From Strigamia acuminata (Eukaryota > Arthropoda > Chilopoda > Geophilomorpha > Linotaeniidae), in assembly GCA_949358305.1 (NCBI GenBank), contig OX442319.1, positions 5,642,001-5,706,000 on the forward strand: a stretch of DNA of 64,000 nt. Reading direction: 5' to 3'. Shown here piece after piece: positions 31,985-43,240 of the stretch (position 1 is its first letter; every line of letters starts with the position of its first letter). A program made the position numbers and the translations under genes. The notes beneath the pieces were generated by a model. It saw only the letters and a program-made list of their open reading frames with translations. It did no database searches and had not been told where the DNA came from.

Positions 31985-34366
31985 ATGACCACTTCCAAGC
32001 AATTCGACTGTCTCTTACTATCGCGTCCGAAGACCTTCCCGTTCGACCAACTCGTGTGCGACGAACTCGACAACAACATGTTCTTCTTCAGCAGCCGCGG
32101 CGGAAAACACGACACGCTCGACGTGATCGCGGAGGAAACGAACGTCGTTTACGACGCGGCGAGTCGCGAGTCGCTGCAGCGACACGGGTCGCAATTGTCG
32201 GTGATAGACGAGCAGGAGGAGTGCGAATTGGGCACGAAAACGGTGCGGAAAAAAGAATTGGAAGTAGACAATACGAGAAAAGTCAAGTGGCATCCGAATT
32301 GCGGCTTGGAGAACGCGAAAAAACGAAAGAAAAAGGCGAAAATGGTGGCGATCGGAGACAAAATCGTACGACAACGCGCATCCGGGTCGCCGGGGACCGG
32401 AAACAAACAGAATTCGGACGGCTGCGAGAGTGAGTTGACGTCCGAATCACACAACATGACTCCGACAGCGAGTTTGGAAGCCACGAACGAATTAATGGAC
32501 GACGTGCGAACGGGTTCTCGCGGCTCGCTTTTGCTTCGCGCACCGTGCTTGAGCGAGTCGACGTACCAGCGGCCGCTGCCGTTCGAGCGGTCGCCGCAAT
32601 TAATGAACGACGGGGTCACGAAATCCGAGTCGCATTTGATGCAAATGAGTCCCCAGCATGTGCCGGTGTTGAGGGAGCAAGGGGGCCCGACGATTTCGCG
32701 TCTGCAAGGCGGAAAACATTCGGATTACGAGAGGAGTGAGCAGGTGAAATACGCCAACGAGACGTTGTGTGCGGCGCACGAGGTGTTGGACCGTTTGGTG
32801 ATGATGATGCGGCAGATGGAGCCTGTTGATGCGGGGAGAATCGCCGAGAACGTCGGATGTCAACGGTGCCAATGCCAGCAAATAATGTTGGGCTACGTGC
32901 GACGGCTGGTGGACGAAATTTGTGTTCGGATCGGTCAATTGCAAAGCGTTGTGGACGATAAGTTGTTAGGAAAAGATCCGAAAAATTGTGTTTCGAACGA
33001 TCCGAGGAATGTGGATTATTTGTACAGTCGGTCCGAAACGGATCCGAATGGTTGGTCCGAAGTGGGTCGGAAAAGTCGGGCCGGAATGAGTCCGAACGGT
33101 CGGACGGAAATGGATGCGAACAATCGGTCCGGAGTGAGTCCGAGAAATGGCGATTATTACTCGAGTTCGAAAAATTGGTCCGAAATTGATCCGACAAATT
33201 GTGTCGTACACGATCCCAGAACCGTCAATTACATCGACGCGAGATTAAAAAATCGGTGCAAAAATCAGTCCGAAAATCGGTCCGAAAATCGGTGCGAAAA
33301 TCGGTGCGAAAATTGGTCCGAAAATCGGTGCGAAAATCGGTCCGAAAATCGGTGCAAAAATCGGTCCGAACATCGGTCCGAAAATCGGTGCGAAAATCGC
33401 CCGAACAGTCCGACTAAAGATTTAAAATGTCGCTGCAGATGCGAGTGCAAATTTTGTTGCGAAAACGATCCGAGCGACACGAAAAGTCGGATTCGGACGG
33501 TCGATTGTGCGCAAGCTGTTTCGGACGAATCGGACGAGTCGAACACCCAAGAACTGACACGAATCGTCCGAAAATTGCACCAGTCGACCTGGTCGTACGG
33601 CAACATGTCGGAACGAACCGAAGAGGAAACGATCGACCACAAATCGTTCGGACCGTCCAACATCACCTTGACCAACCACGCGAGATCGTCGCCTTTCCAA
33701 CCCCCGTTTTGGACGACGATACCGAGCCCTTTACCATCGCCATCTACTCCACTCTGCGCATGCGCAAGCCTTCACAATCCGAAATTCGTATATCCTCCTC
33801 ACCCGACGTGTACGTGTAACAACTCGCTGTGCCACGCCCACTGGAGGTGTCTCCACCCGCTACTGTCGACCTACTGCAATCCACCCACTGACACCCATGG
33901 AACCCCGTCGCCGTGCCATTCTATTCCGTCGATTTCCGGGTCGAGATTAGTCGTTCCGAAGCAATGGGACATCGGGGTGCCAGATTGCCCGGAAACTGTC
34001 GATCTAACTCGGGGTGCTTCGCTGGAAACCGGCGGTTTCGTCCCGGAATTACCGAGCTCGTGGAACACGCTGCCGTGTGGGAAGTCGTCGGTGTTTAGTG
34101 ACAAGGTGACCGACGTGAGAGGCTTGGTGTCGGCGAATGCGAGCCAGTCTCACCGGACGATGAATAGGTCGCCGTCCGGGACGATGGTGATGCACGAATG
34201 CGAGCGATCGCAACAAGAAGACGTGAGTCCGCCGACTCCGACGATTCCGCCGCCGACTCCGCCGACTCCGAAGAGGACGATAAGTTTTTTGCACCGAGGG
34301 AAACTGTTGCCGCAAGATTCGGACGATTTCGAAAATGGTTATGTGACGCCGACATCTTTGGATTGA
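31985..34366 (+). CDS. Unidentified 793-aa intronless protein
   Basis: A single long frame of clearly higher GC than its surroundings. I do not recognise a family. Residues 1-60 are compact, with HDTLDVIAEE. A lysine/arginine-rich segment (KKRKKKAKM, about 112-120) could be a nuclear signal. Residues about 255-315 look helical with conserved-looking cysteines (CQRCQCQQ). Residues about 425-470 are a tandem four-residue repeat (SENR/CENR, from 12-bp DNA repeats at 33259-33400). The C-terminal third is disordered and Pro/Ser-rich, ending VTPTSLD. An upstream acceptor-like CCTCCTCGCAG at 31910 hints at a 5' exon. The start is the first in-frame ATG. A pure chance ORF of this length is implausible. 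Polyadenylation could use AATAAA at 34693. Confidence 0.7.
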   Translation: MTTSKQFDCLLLSRPKTFPFDQLVCDELDNNMFFFSSRGGKHDTLDVIAEETNVVYDAASRESLQRHGSQLSVIDEQEECELGTKTVRKKELEVDNTRKVKWHPNCGLENAKKRKKKAKMVAIGDKIVRQRASGSPGTGNKQNSDGCESELTSESHNMTPTASLEATNELMDDVRTGSRGSLLLRAPCLSESTYQRPLPFERSPQLMNDGVTKSESHLMQMSPQHVPVLREQGGPTISRLQGGKHSDYERSEQVKYANETLCAAHEVLDRLVMMMRQMEPVDAGRIAENVGCQRCQCQQIMLGYVRRLVDEICVRIGQLQSVVDDKLLGKDPKNCVSNDPRNVDYLYSRSETDPNGWSEVGRKSRAGMSPNGRTEMDANNRSGVSPRNGDYYSSSKNWSEIDPTNCVVHDPRTVNYIDARLKNRCKNQSENRSENRCENRCENWSENRCENRSENRCKNRSEHRSENRCENRPNSPTKDLKCRCRCECKFCCENDPSDTKSRIRTVDCAQAVSDESDESNTQELTRIVRKLHQSTWSYGNMSERTEEETIDHKSFGPSNITLTNHARSSPFQPPFWTTIPSPLPSPSTPLCACASLHNPKFVYPPHPTCTCNNSLCHAHWRCLHPLLSTYCNPPTDTHGTPSPCHSIPSISGSRLVVPKQWDIGVPDCPETVDLTRGASLETGGFVPELPSSWNTLPCGKSSVFSDKVTDVRGLVSANASQSHRTMNRSPSGTMVMHECERSQQEDVSPPTPTIPPPTPPTPKRTISFLHRGKLLPQDSDDFENGYVTPTSLD
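33259..33400 (+). repeat. 12-bp coding repeat (SENR/CENR)
   Basis: About eleven units of CGAAAATCGGTS in the reading frame of the 793-aa ORF. The unit is a multiple of three, so copy-number change would not break the frame. Confidence 0.85.
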
Positions 34367-34772
34367 ATTTGTGCGGGATTTGAGATTTGTTTGTATTCGA
34401 AATTTGATTTTTGAGTTGGATATGGATTTTTCGGAATTAGAAATTTGTTTGGGTATTGGATTAAAAATTGGCATTGTTTTCATGAGTATTTTATTGTTTG
34501 ATTTTGATTTGTTCACTAAATTAAATAAAAATCGTATAAAGATGATGTTTCGATTAGTTTTTCTATACGAGAATCCCGTCATTCCTCGCAGGCACGAGAT
34601 CGCAAACGTGACCAAGAGAATCATGGCGCGCATGAAACCGTTCATTTATCCACATTTAACCACACGACATCCGTCTGAACTCTCACAAAATGAATAAAAA
34701 CATTTGATCTACAGTATTCAGGTTTTGTATTTAGACAAATCGCATTTATTCAGATAATTAAACTCGAAACAT

Positions 34773-35300
34773 TTACAGCCACGTCGAAACGATCATGACA
34801 ACTACAAGAAGAACCAAAGGCATCTGCAGGTAAAAATTTTCACACTTTAACGTCTGGTAAACCAACTCCAAACCAGACATCACCATTACCAATGCCAACA
34901 ACAAAGCCATCAGCAAAAGAAATATTAAAACCGTCCTGTGTGCGTCTGCCGAAAATATCTTGCGCACAAACCACGGGGCATCTTTGATTTTCAATCCGGG
35001 TTCCGAGTCTCTGTCGCTGTTTTCGCTGATCGACTTCAGTAAGCATCCGAAAATCGGCCGTTCTAACACAGGGTCGTCGTCCGATGACTCATCCGACGAG
35101 TGTTGTTTACGCGAAGAACTGAGTGGCATCAGCGGACACCGATTTTTTGGAGCGGGTTTTGATTTCGCATCGTCCGACCGGTTGCCTTGGTTCGCATTTT
35201 TATTGATGGGTACGCACGGTCGCCTTGGACAATTCTGGTGTGGTGGTGCGATGGATGAGTTGTCCGACACTCGTGCTGAGTGTCCCAGTCGTAAAGACAT
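34773..35300 (-). CDS. Small protein with two C-terminal membrane helices (175 aa)
   Basis: A single frame on the minus strand, tail-to-tail with the 793-aa ORF. Residues 1-100 are polar and Ser/Asp/Pro-rich (SSDESSDDDP at about 68-77), likely cytosolic and disordered. Residues about 124-145 (VLIFLLLMALLLALVMVMS) form one membrane helix, and residues 158-173 (MPLVLLVVVMIVS) a second that ends at the C-terminus. I recognise no family. The layout suggests a tail-anchored or hairpin membrane protein. It starts at the first ATG of the frame. Its AATAAA-type signal would lie near 34700 on the minus strand, within the overlap with the neighbour's 3' end. Confidence 0.55.
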   Translation of the reverse strand: MSLRLGHSARVSDNSSIAPPHQNCPRRPCVPINKNANQGNRSDDAKSKPAPKNRCPLMPLSSSRKQHSSDESSDDDPVLERPIFGCLLKSISENSDRDSEPGLKIKDAPWFVRKIFSADAHRTVLIFLLLMALLLALVMVMSGLELVYQTLKCENFYLQMPLVLLVVVMIVSTWL

Positions 35301-35856
35301 TTTGTGAAGGCTAGGAAGGTGTTAAATGTAATGAAAATTAACGTTCACGTGCGTTTAAATGCAATTGTTTTGTTACATTTTGGGCTATTGTTTGGGTTTG
35401 GAATTTTTAGGACTATTTTTTTTTTGGGAAATAAAAATACAAATTTGAGAAATAAAAATTTTTTTCGGTCGAATTTGTCTCTATTTCTGTAAAAATTAAT
35501 AAAAATTTATTTGAAATCTTTTCACCTATAGCGCTTGTGCGGAAACTGGAAATTCGTTGATATGACGTCATTTCTTCTTTGATTCCAAGAACATGATCAG
35601 AATTCAGAACCGTGTGAAATTTAAATCCGAGTAAACAGTATTGTCAGATAAAAATTCCAGGGCTGAGTTGTGATTTCTTTTAATTCATTTACGTATGTTT
35701 AAAATGGGATGAATCTATGCAATAATTGTGTGATCATTTACGAAGAAGTAAATTACAATTACTAACAGTAATTCTGTACACTAAATACGATTTTATCCCA
35801 ACAAAAACAACTAAATTTCTAAGATTTTTGATTTCTATTGATATCTCTTTCCCCAG

Positions 35857-38800
35857 CTTCCTGATGGCACTGTGTTGGTGTACACACGACTCGACAGCGA
35901 TGACATGTCATCAACCCATAGTTTACTGCCTCATTTCAATGCCCTAGAATTATCAGATTTCTCCATGGAAGAACGTGAAAAAATTACAATTACAGAGGTA
36001 AAAACCAACCAAATTTACTTAACAAAATGTATGAATGATTTGTTAGTTGGGTATCTAGATTAGAAGCAGCGAAGAAGAACTTTTTGATGATTCCTTAGAA
36101 AGCAATTTTAGTAGTTGTCCCCCAACTCCGCCGACCGATGGAGTCCGAGACAATAAATCTGGGAATGATAAAGCCAAGAAAGCAGAAATGCAACTCCCTC
36201 CAATTGAATACCAACCCAGCAAATCTACCGATGTGCCCACAAGTCCCGCTTCGGCTTCGCAAGGTTACGAAGAAGAGGATTTCGCGGAAGAAGAGGATTT
36301 CGCGGAAGAAGAGGATTTCGCAGAAGTCAACGACGATAGCGGAAACAACACGCCTAATCGTTATTACTACAGAACCGAAAGCGAATCGGAGTTGGAAGAA
36401 TTATCCTACAGCGATCGGAGTACACCGAACACGCAGGTCACTTCGGGCATGTCCGGATTCACGCCGGTCGTGAAACGTTCGAAATTTCTATTAAAGTCAA
36501 CACGAAATAGTAAAACGAGGAAATTTACTGACACAAAGAAAGACAAAAAAGGGTCACTTCTCTCAAGGGTGCAACTGGACGACGACTTGAGCGCGGGTAA
36601 CGTGACTTCGACAACTCCGCAGATCGACATCTCCGAATCGGATTCTGCCAGTCCACTTAAATTGAGGAAGACCCGGAGGTTCCAACCGGATTCGCCCGGG
36701 CCGAGCAAATCGAGAAAACTTCCCCGGACTAAATCCGGTTCGCCGAGTAAAGTTGAAAAACACCAGAACGCTCAATCCGCTTCGCCAAGTCCGCGCAAAC
36801 ATGGAAAATTACACCAGAATGCTGACTCCGCTTCGCCAAGTCCACGTAAACATGGAAAATTACACCAGAATGCTGACTCCGCTTCGCCAAGTCCACGCAA
36901 ACATGGAAAATTACACCAGAATGCTGACTCCGCTTCCCCAAGTTCGCGCAAACTTGGAAAATCAAACCAGAATGCTGACTCCGCTTCGACGAGTCCGCGG
37001 AAAATAAGAACACTTCGCGGAGTTGAATTGCGCTCGGTCAGTCCGCGCAGGTTAAGAAAACCTCGCGCGGGTAAAGTTAACCGCAAAGAAAGCGAGCGTT
37101 TCGTTAGCCCAATTGCCGTAGAGAAAAGCTGCGACTTGATTACTTGCTCCAGCAGGAGTAGTATTGGCTCCCAAGGCGTCGATAGACTCGGAACCGGCAC
37201 GGGTTACGCTACCGATTCTACGGAGTCTTTCAAAAGGAATGAACGGGCCATGAATAGTTGTTTTACAACTCCGAGGGAGTTGACGGACCAGTTTACGGAA
37301 GAAAGCGAGGAAGAAGAAGAAGAAGATGGTGTGACCGAAGGAGATGCGATCAAGTCGGAATCGGTTGAAAAGTTAGACAACGGAGTTTTGACCGTCGATC
37401 AAACGGAGTCTGATTTTGCAAATACAGAGCAAAGCGAAGAAGTTGTTGAACTTACTTTGGCAAAGATAGAAGAACCCACTGATGGAAAAGCAGAGATGAT
37501 TGAGACAGATCAATGTTCCTCGAATAAACGTAGTTGGGCCGATTGTGCACGGAATAATAGCGTTCATCCATTGAAGCAACACGCTAAGCCGGTGAAAGAA
37601 ACGATCAAGAACTTCATCGCGCTTAACAAAGCCCAATTGCATAGGGGATCAGGAAGAAAGACTTATACGGAAATCTTTTTGGAGCGAAAGGCCAAAGCTG
37701 AGGCCAAAAAGCAGGAGGAGTTTGCCATGATGATGGGGGTTAGTATCCCTTTGCACACTGTTGAAGAAAATGAGGCTTACGGAAGGGCCCAGAATTCAGA
37801 TGAAGCTGGAGATGTGCAGTTAAATGATGGACCTACATGTCCTGCAAAGGATGCAGTTAAAGTTTCCAGTAATGAAGATGAGATCAAAGCGAAAGCGGTC
37901 GCTAGCGGAAGTTCAAACGAGGTTTTGAAGACCGTGAATTACAATGTTGGATCTTCAAGACAGGAAACTGTCCAAGGGTTTCATATTGAAAATTCAGAAA
38001 CTGTTAATAAAAAAACAGCATCTCTTGAAAATGTGAACTTTGAGGTCAGCGGTGACCAATTTATGACCCAAAACCCTCTGGTTAAAGATAGGAGTGTTGA
38101 AAAAGTGAAAAAGGATGACAAGATAAATGAATCTCTTGGAAAGGACAATTTTGGAGATATAGAGGCTAAACCATCACTACCTAAACTTAACCACAAAGTG
38201 AATCCGGTCGTCGGTAGACCTCCGAAGGCTTCTGAAATATTGCTAGGACTCAAGGAACCTCAATTGAGCAATAAATCGTCTTCGGATACAGAGATATTGA
38301 AGAAAATTGCTGCACAAGAGTCAGAAAATACAATTGTTTCCACTGAACAAGATGAAAAGTCCATCTCATCCACTTTATCCACCGGTTTTATTTCTGCAAC
38401 GAGAACGGATAGTTTTAAGGTGCCGATGGAATTACCGGTAGCTATTGGAAGCAAATTGGTGGTAAAATCACCAGATCCGTTGGTGGAGGAAGAAGATAAA
38501 GTGGAGGTGAAGAGTGAGAGGATTAATCGATCCAAAATAAAGAAGAAAGTGATTCGGCAAAAGCCGAGCGGTGAGAAGGAAGAGGATACATCGCCAACAC
38601 CCAGGAGTCAAAGGAGTAGTTCTTTGCCGCCTTTGATAGAGGGAGAGATGAGCCAGGATGGAAAAAATAATAATAACTTTAAGCCGTATACGTTGAAGGA
38701 TTACCGCCAATTACAATTGGACATTCAGTTGGGAGGTCTTGGACCTAATAGTGACCGGAATGTGCTTCAAGAGAAAGTAAATCAGTATTATAATAATTAG

Positions 38801-39715
38801 TATATTATTATTTAAATTGTGAGAAGTTTTGAGAAGTTTTGAGAAATTTTTGAGAAATTTTATGAAAGAGAAAATTTATTGTTTTTGTTTAAGCTTATCA
38901 ACATATCTGGAAATAAATTGTTTACTCTTGTGGTGCAGTTACAGAAATACCAAAGGCAAGCTAATTATGCACAACAAGTAATGGAAAGAAATAGAAAGTT
39001 ATTAGAAGCAAAAATTGAGAAAACCAAAACAACATTTGCTCAAGTAGTCCAGGAAGCAAGTGATCCTTCAAAAGATACAAGGCAAAGGGTATTTTTATAT
39101 TTTTACTTTGATATAACAAAATCCTCACACACCACACACACAAACAGTGTGAGACCCTGGACAAGCCGGTAAATATAGTTTAAGGCAACTCAGGCAAAGT
39201 GAAACACACATTAGGGACACTAAATGTGTCCAAAACTGGTTGTGTGTGTGCAGTATGAGTGTTTGTTTGTAGTAATACGAGTAATAAATTTGGATCAGGG
39301 GCTGGATTACGCTAAAAACATCAGAAAACCTCCCAGTAAGTCAGAGAAAGAAGAAAATAAAGAACCAATTCCAAATAAACAAGTTAAACTGCCACCTTTG
39401 AAGACTGGGGTAGATTTTATTTATTGACATCCAAAGGGATTTTCAAATTTTATTATCCAGCAGGCAGATGGAGCAGCAAAAGGTGTTCCTTTGGAGACAG
39501 TAGTAGAGGAAGAAACAGGCAGAGTTGAAAGTCCGGTTAAGACTCGTCCATTTGCAATGGATTCTTTAATGGAAAATGTAGAGAAGTTGAGAGAAAGACA
39601 CGCCAAGGAGAGGGAAATAGTGGAGCAGTTGTTTACGGGCCGGAGTACACAGAGAAAAGATGAGAAGGAAAAGAACGAAGAAAAGCAAAAAAAGAAACGT
39701 ACAAAAAAGAAATAG
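35857..39715 (+). CDS. JHY-like ciliary protein (5' end unresolved)
   Basis: JHY is needed for cilia of ependymal cells in mammals. Exons read: 35857-35997 (LPDGTVLVYTR, tentative), 36064-38776 (870-codon frame), 38939-39088, 39299-39409 and 39461-39715. From the large exon on, the phases agree. The family mark is the segment KPYTLKDYRQLQLDIQLGG, then LGP, a basic coiled stretch (QRQANYAQQVMERN) and LDYAKNIRKPP, which resembles what I recall of vertebrate JHY. The large exon begins acidic (EEDFAE repeated three times), then carries about five 17-residue repeats with SPSPRK (36760-37009). The end is lysine-rich (KKKRTKKK). The first tentative exon does not join the large exon in phase, so an exon is missing, the junction is wrong, or there is a base error. 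Confidence 0.6.
36760..37009 (+). repeat. 51-bp coding minisatellite in the JHY-like gene
   Basis: About five units encode HGKLHQNADSASPSPRK with small changes. Each unit carries an SPR(K) site, a typical target of proline-directed kinases. The unit keeps the frame. Confidence 0.85.
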
Positions 39716-40126
39716 ATTTTATGATGACTCCATTTTTGATTTTGTTTAATTTTTGTTTACAAGACTAAGTTTGTTGTAGGATGGAAATAATTCTTATAAG
39801 ATCTGATTAAACGATATTTACATATTTTAACACTAGATGGCGAACCGCCGTTCATTTGACTTAAATGTGATGTCATAAAAAGGTACACATTGCATGTTTG
39901 TAGTTATTTTATGACGTCATAACAATTGGTAAACGACCGAACTGCTGAAAATTGATTGTTTTGGCATGGAAATTTATAGATGTGTAAGCCAATGGAGTTG
40001 GCCGGTGATATGTGATGGCCGACTTAATCGGCTCACATGTTCATCACGAAGCATTTTGGGCATTAACTGAATAAGGTTCAAGGAATTTAGGTGCAGAATC
40101 AATTAGTATGAGATCGAACCACTAGA

Positions 40127-43100
40127 ATGAATATCTCAATTGGAGAGGACAATGCCAGTGGTCTGTGTTATTTCAGTTTCAACCAGGACACCACGTGTGT
40201 GATATTGAATGCTTTTATTTTAATTTTAACTTTTTAATATGTTTTTATGTTCTAGGTCATTAGCTGTTGGGACAACATGTGGATATAAATTGTTTTCACT
40301 CAATTCCGTCGATAAATTGGAGCTAATTCATGAACACAGTGAGTAAATTTGAATTAATTAATGAGAAAATAATCAATTGTTAGAAATATTATTTGGGTAA
40401 AATTTGTCAACGAATATATATATTTGTAAAAATAATACAGAGGAAAGAAAGCTAATGAAATCAAGTTTTTAAGCTTTGAAAAAGACAAAAACATGAAATG
40501 TGTTTTGTTTTTGCCTTTTAATTCAATATTTTTCTCTTTTTTTTGTAGCTCAAGCAACATATTATTATTTAAACTGGAAAAACAAACAAAATAAAAGTAA
40601 AGTACATGGAAAATATACTCCCAAGTTGAAATCTATTGCCTTGAAACTTAAGAAATAATGTGACCAGGTGACAGCGAATGAAATAGCAGGGAATTTCATG
40701 ACTAACTTATCCCAAACCGAACCTAAACCTAACGTCTGACGGTCCGTATTTTAGTCATCCCCTAATTAGTCGTCAAACCTGACGGTAGTTATCATTTATG
40801 TATTGATTATCGATGGTTGAATGCAATGATGGAACTCACCATCGCAATGCCATACACCAGGTGGTCATGGTGCCCCTGAAGTTAGTCCAGCGTCCCTGAA
40901 GGCCCGTCGTGACGCCGCAAGACCACCTGGTTATTCCAGAATAATGAAATTGTCAACCACAAAAACAGTTTCTGAATATTCAAATTGTTTTACATTGCAG
41001 AGACGGAGCCAGTGCACGCTGTGGAACGGCTTTTTTCAAACGGTTTGATCTTGACTGTGAGCGCTTCATCGCCACGCAAATTATTTGTCAGCCATTTTCA
41101 AAAAGGAATAGAACTCTACTGTATTAATTTCATGAACAATATAGTGTCTGTTAAATTAAATAGATTGGTAGGATTTATTAATTTTTTGGTATTTTTTACT
41201 TAGTAATTTTTTTGTTTTGTAAATTTTGTGTAGCGGGTTGTAATATGTTTGAGTGAGAGTATTTCGATTCACCAAACTGACGGTATGCAACTGCTGCATG
41301 TGATCAGCGATACGCCACAAAATTCGTCCGGTTTGTTTGCCTTATCTAGTGATGAGCGGAAATGCTTGCTGGCTTACCCTGGAAGCGATTCTGTGGGGAA
41401 AGTTCAGATATTTGATGCGGATAACATGGTAATGATAATTTTGGGTGAGGAATGCATATATTAGCTCAGTTTTTATCTCGGAAAAATTTGATTTGTAACT
41501 TTCAAAATTCGATTTTTATCTCGGAAAAATTCGACTTTTATCTCGGAAAAAATTCGATTTTTATCTCGGAAAAATTCGATTTTATCTCTGAAAAATTCGA
41601 TTTTATCTCTGAAAAATTCGATTTTTATCTCTGAAAAAATTGATTTTTATCAGAAAAGAATTCGATTTTTATCTCGGAAAGAATTCGATTTTTATCTCGG
41701 AAAAAATTCGATTTTTATCTGTAAAAAAATTCGATTTTTTTCTCGGAAAAAATTCGATTTTTATCTTGGAAAAAATTCGATTTTTACCTCGGGAAAAATT
41801 CGATTTTTATCTCGGAAAAATTCGAATTTTATCTTGGAAAAAAATGATTTTTAGCTCGGGAAAAATTCGATTTTTATCTTGGAAAAAATTCGATTTTTAC
41901 CTCGGGAAAAATTCGATTTTTATCTCGGAAAAATTCGAATTTTATCTGGGAAAAAAATGATTTTTATCTGGGAAAAAAAATGATTTTTATCTGGGAAAAA
42001 AATGATTTTTATCTGTGAAACAAACGATTTTTATCTGTGAAAAAACGATTTTTATATCGGAAAAAATTTCGATTTCTACCTCTAATTAAAACAATCAGCA
42101 TCTGACTTTAATTATAATTACCAACGCCTGTTAACATTGAGTTTTTTTTACTCAGTTAAATACCCAGAACAACTTTCCAGCAAAAAATTTAATTTCCTAT
42201 CGGTATTTTATATTGTTTTTAATTTTACAGAAAGCTGTTGTGATGATTAACGCCCACAACGGCTTATTAGCAGCTCTTGCGTTTAACTCATTAGGAACCA
42301 AACTCGCAACTGCATCCGTAAAAGTAATTCCTTCACAACCTAAAATTGACTATTTCCTAAAAAATTATCTATACCTCCATCTACAGGGAACCGTAATTCG
42401 TGTTTTTGATTCCGAAGGCGGCACTAAAATCATAGAATTTCGCCGCGGTTTATCCAGGTAGAACAAACTCCTAACGAAAAATAAAAATTTTAATCAAAAC
42501 AAATTTTCTTATTTTACTTTCAGATATGTCACCATCTATTCCCTGTCGTTCAGTTTAGATTCTCTCTTCCTAAGTGCTTCAAGCAGCACCGAAACAATTC
42601 ACATTTTCAAATTGGAAACTCAAAAACAACCACAACTGCTCAAAGAATCTCAAGGATGGGCGGAAACTATCGGAAACAAAATCATGTCAACGGCGGCCGC
42701 GTATTTGCCGCAACAATTCACCGATGTTTTCACCCAAGATCGCGCTTTCGCGACCGTCTGTTTACCGTTTTCGGGGATTAAAAATATCTGCTCGCTCGGA
42801 TTGTAAGCATAAGTTTTTTTTTACAAATAATTAGATTTTATGTATATTTATTTATTTGTTTTATTTTTACAGACTTCAAAATGTTTTGCATGTTTTCGTT
42901 GCTTCGGCGGATGGATTTTTATACATTTACAATTTCGACGCCATTTTGGGTGGATCTTGCACTTTACTAAATCAACTCAGGTGATATTTAATATTTTTTT
43001 AGAGGTTTTTTTTATTATTTTGTTTTATATTGTATTATGTATTTTTTACTGTTAAGATTTTTCAACCCAGAAGATAATTTTGTAACACAATCGTGCACAT

Positions 43101-43240
43101 TTACTGCGGATTTGAGCGAACTTCCGCTTTTATTACATCCTGTAGTCGTAGATGTAAATACGGCCGATTTGACGAGTGAAGATGATTCAGAATACGTGTC
43201 CATCTCGGGAGAGCCAAATGCAGGTGGTTCTAGTTGTTAA
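40127..43240 (+). CDS. WIPI/ATG18 family protein, diverged copy
   Basis: PROPPINs are seven-bladed WD proteins that bind PI3P on autophagic membranes. Exons: 40127-40194, 40256-40338, 41001-41167, 41234-41428, 42231-42323, 42387-42457, 42524-42802, 42873-42980 and 43057-43240. All join in phase. The N-terminus has [15 protein letters not shown] and VERLFSNG. The lipid-binding FRRG motif is present (EFRRGLSR). Blades through [12 protein letters not shown] are intact. Exon positions match the next gene, so this is a tandem duplicate of WIPI2. It is more diverged: the region after KLNR reads IHQTDGM where the neighbour has IHNIRDM, and the C-terminus is short and unrelated (ending AGGSSC). Intron 4 is filled by a minisatellite. 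Confidence 0.92.
40856..40932. repeat. Short inverted repeat in WIPI copy 1 intron 2
   Basis: ACCAGGTGGTC at 40856-40866 pairs with GACCACCTGGT at 40921-40931, around a GC-richer core with two CCCTGAAG words. A similar GC-richer text occurs at 52430-52520. It is probably a small transposon remnant. Confidence 0.5.
41465..42075. repeat. AT minisatellite in intron 4 of WIPI copy 1
   Basis: About 27 units of ATCTCGGAAAAATTCGATTTTT with unit length varying from 20 to 23 bp. The array is more heterogeneous than the others, with a higher-order duplication around 41760-41950. It lies within an 802-bp intron. Confidence 0.92.

Noticed and set aside
32018-33211. Long minus-strand ORFs opposite the 793-aa gene
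   Set aside because: They are shadows of the GC-rich coding strand. The plus frame is far longer and uninterrupted.
34371-34697. 108-codon ORF after the 793-aa gene
   Set aside because: It has no recognisable domain, starts at an unconvincing site and lies where the 3' untranslated region is expected. A splice acceptor-like CCTCGCAG at 34583 leaves a small chance of a terminal exon.
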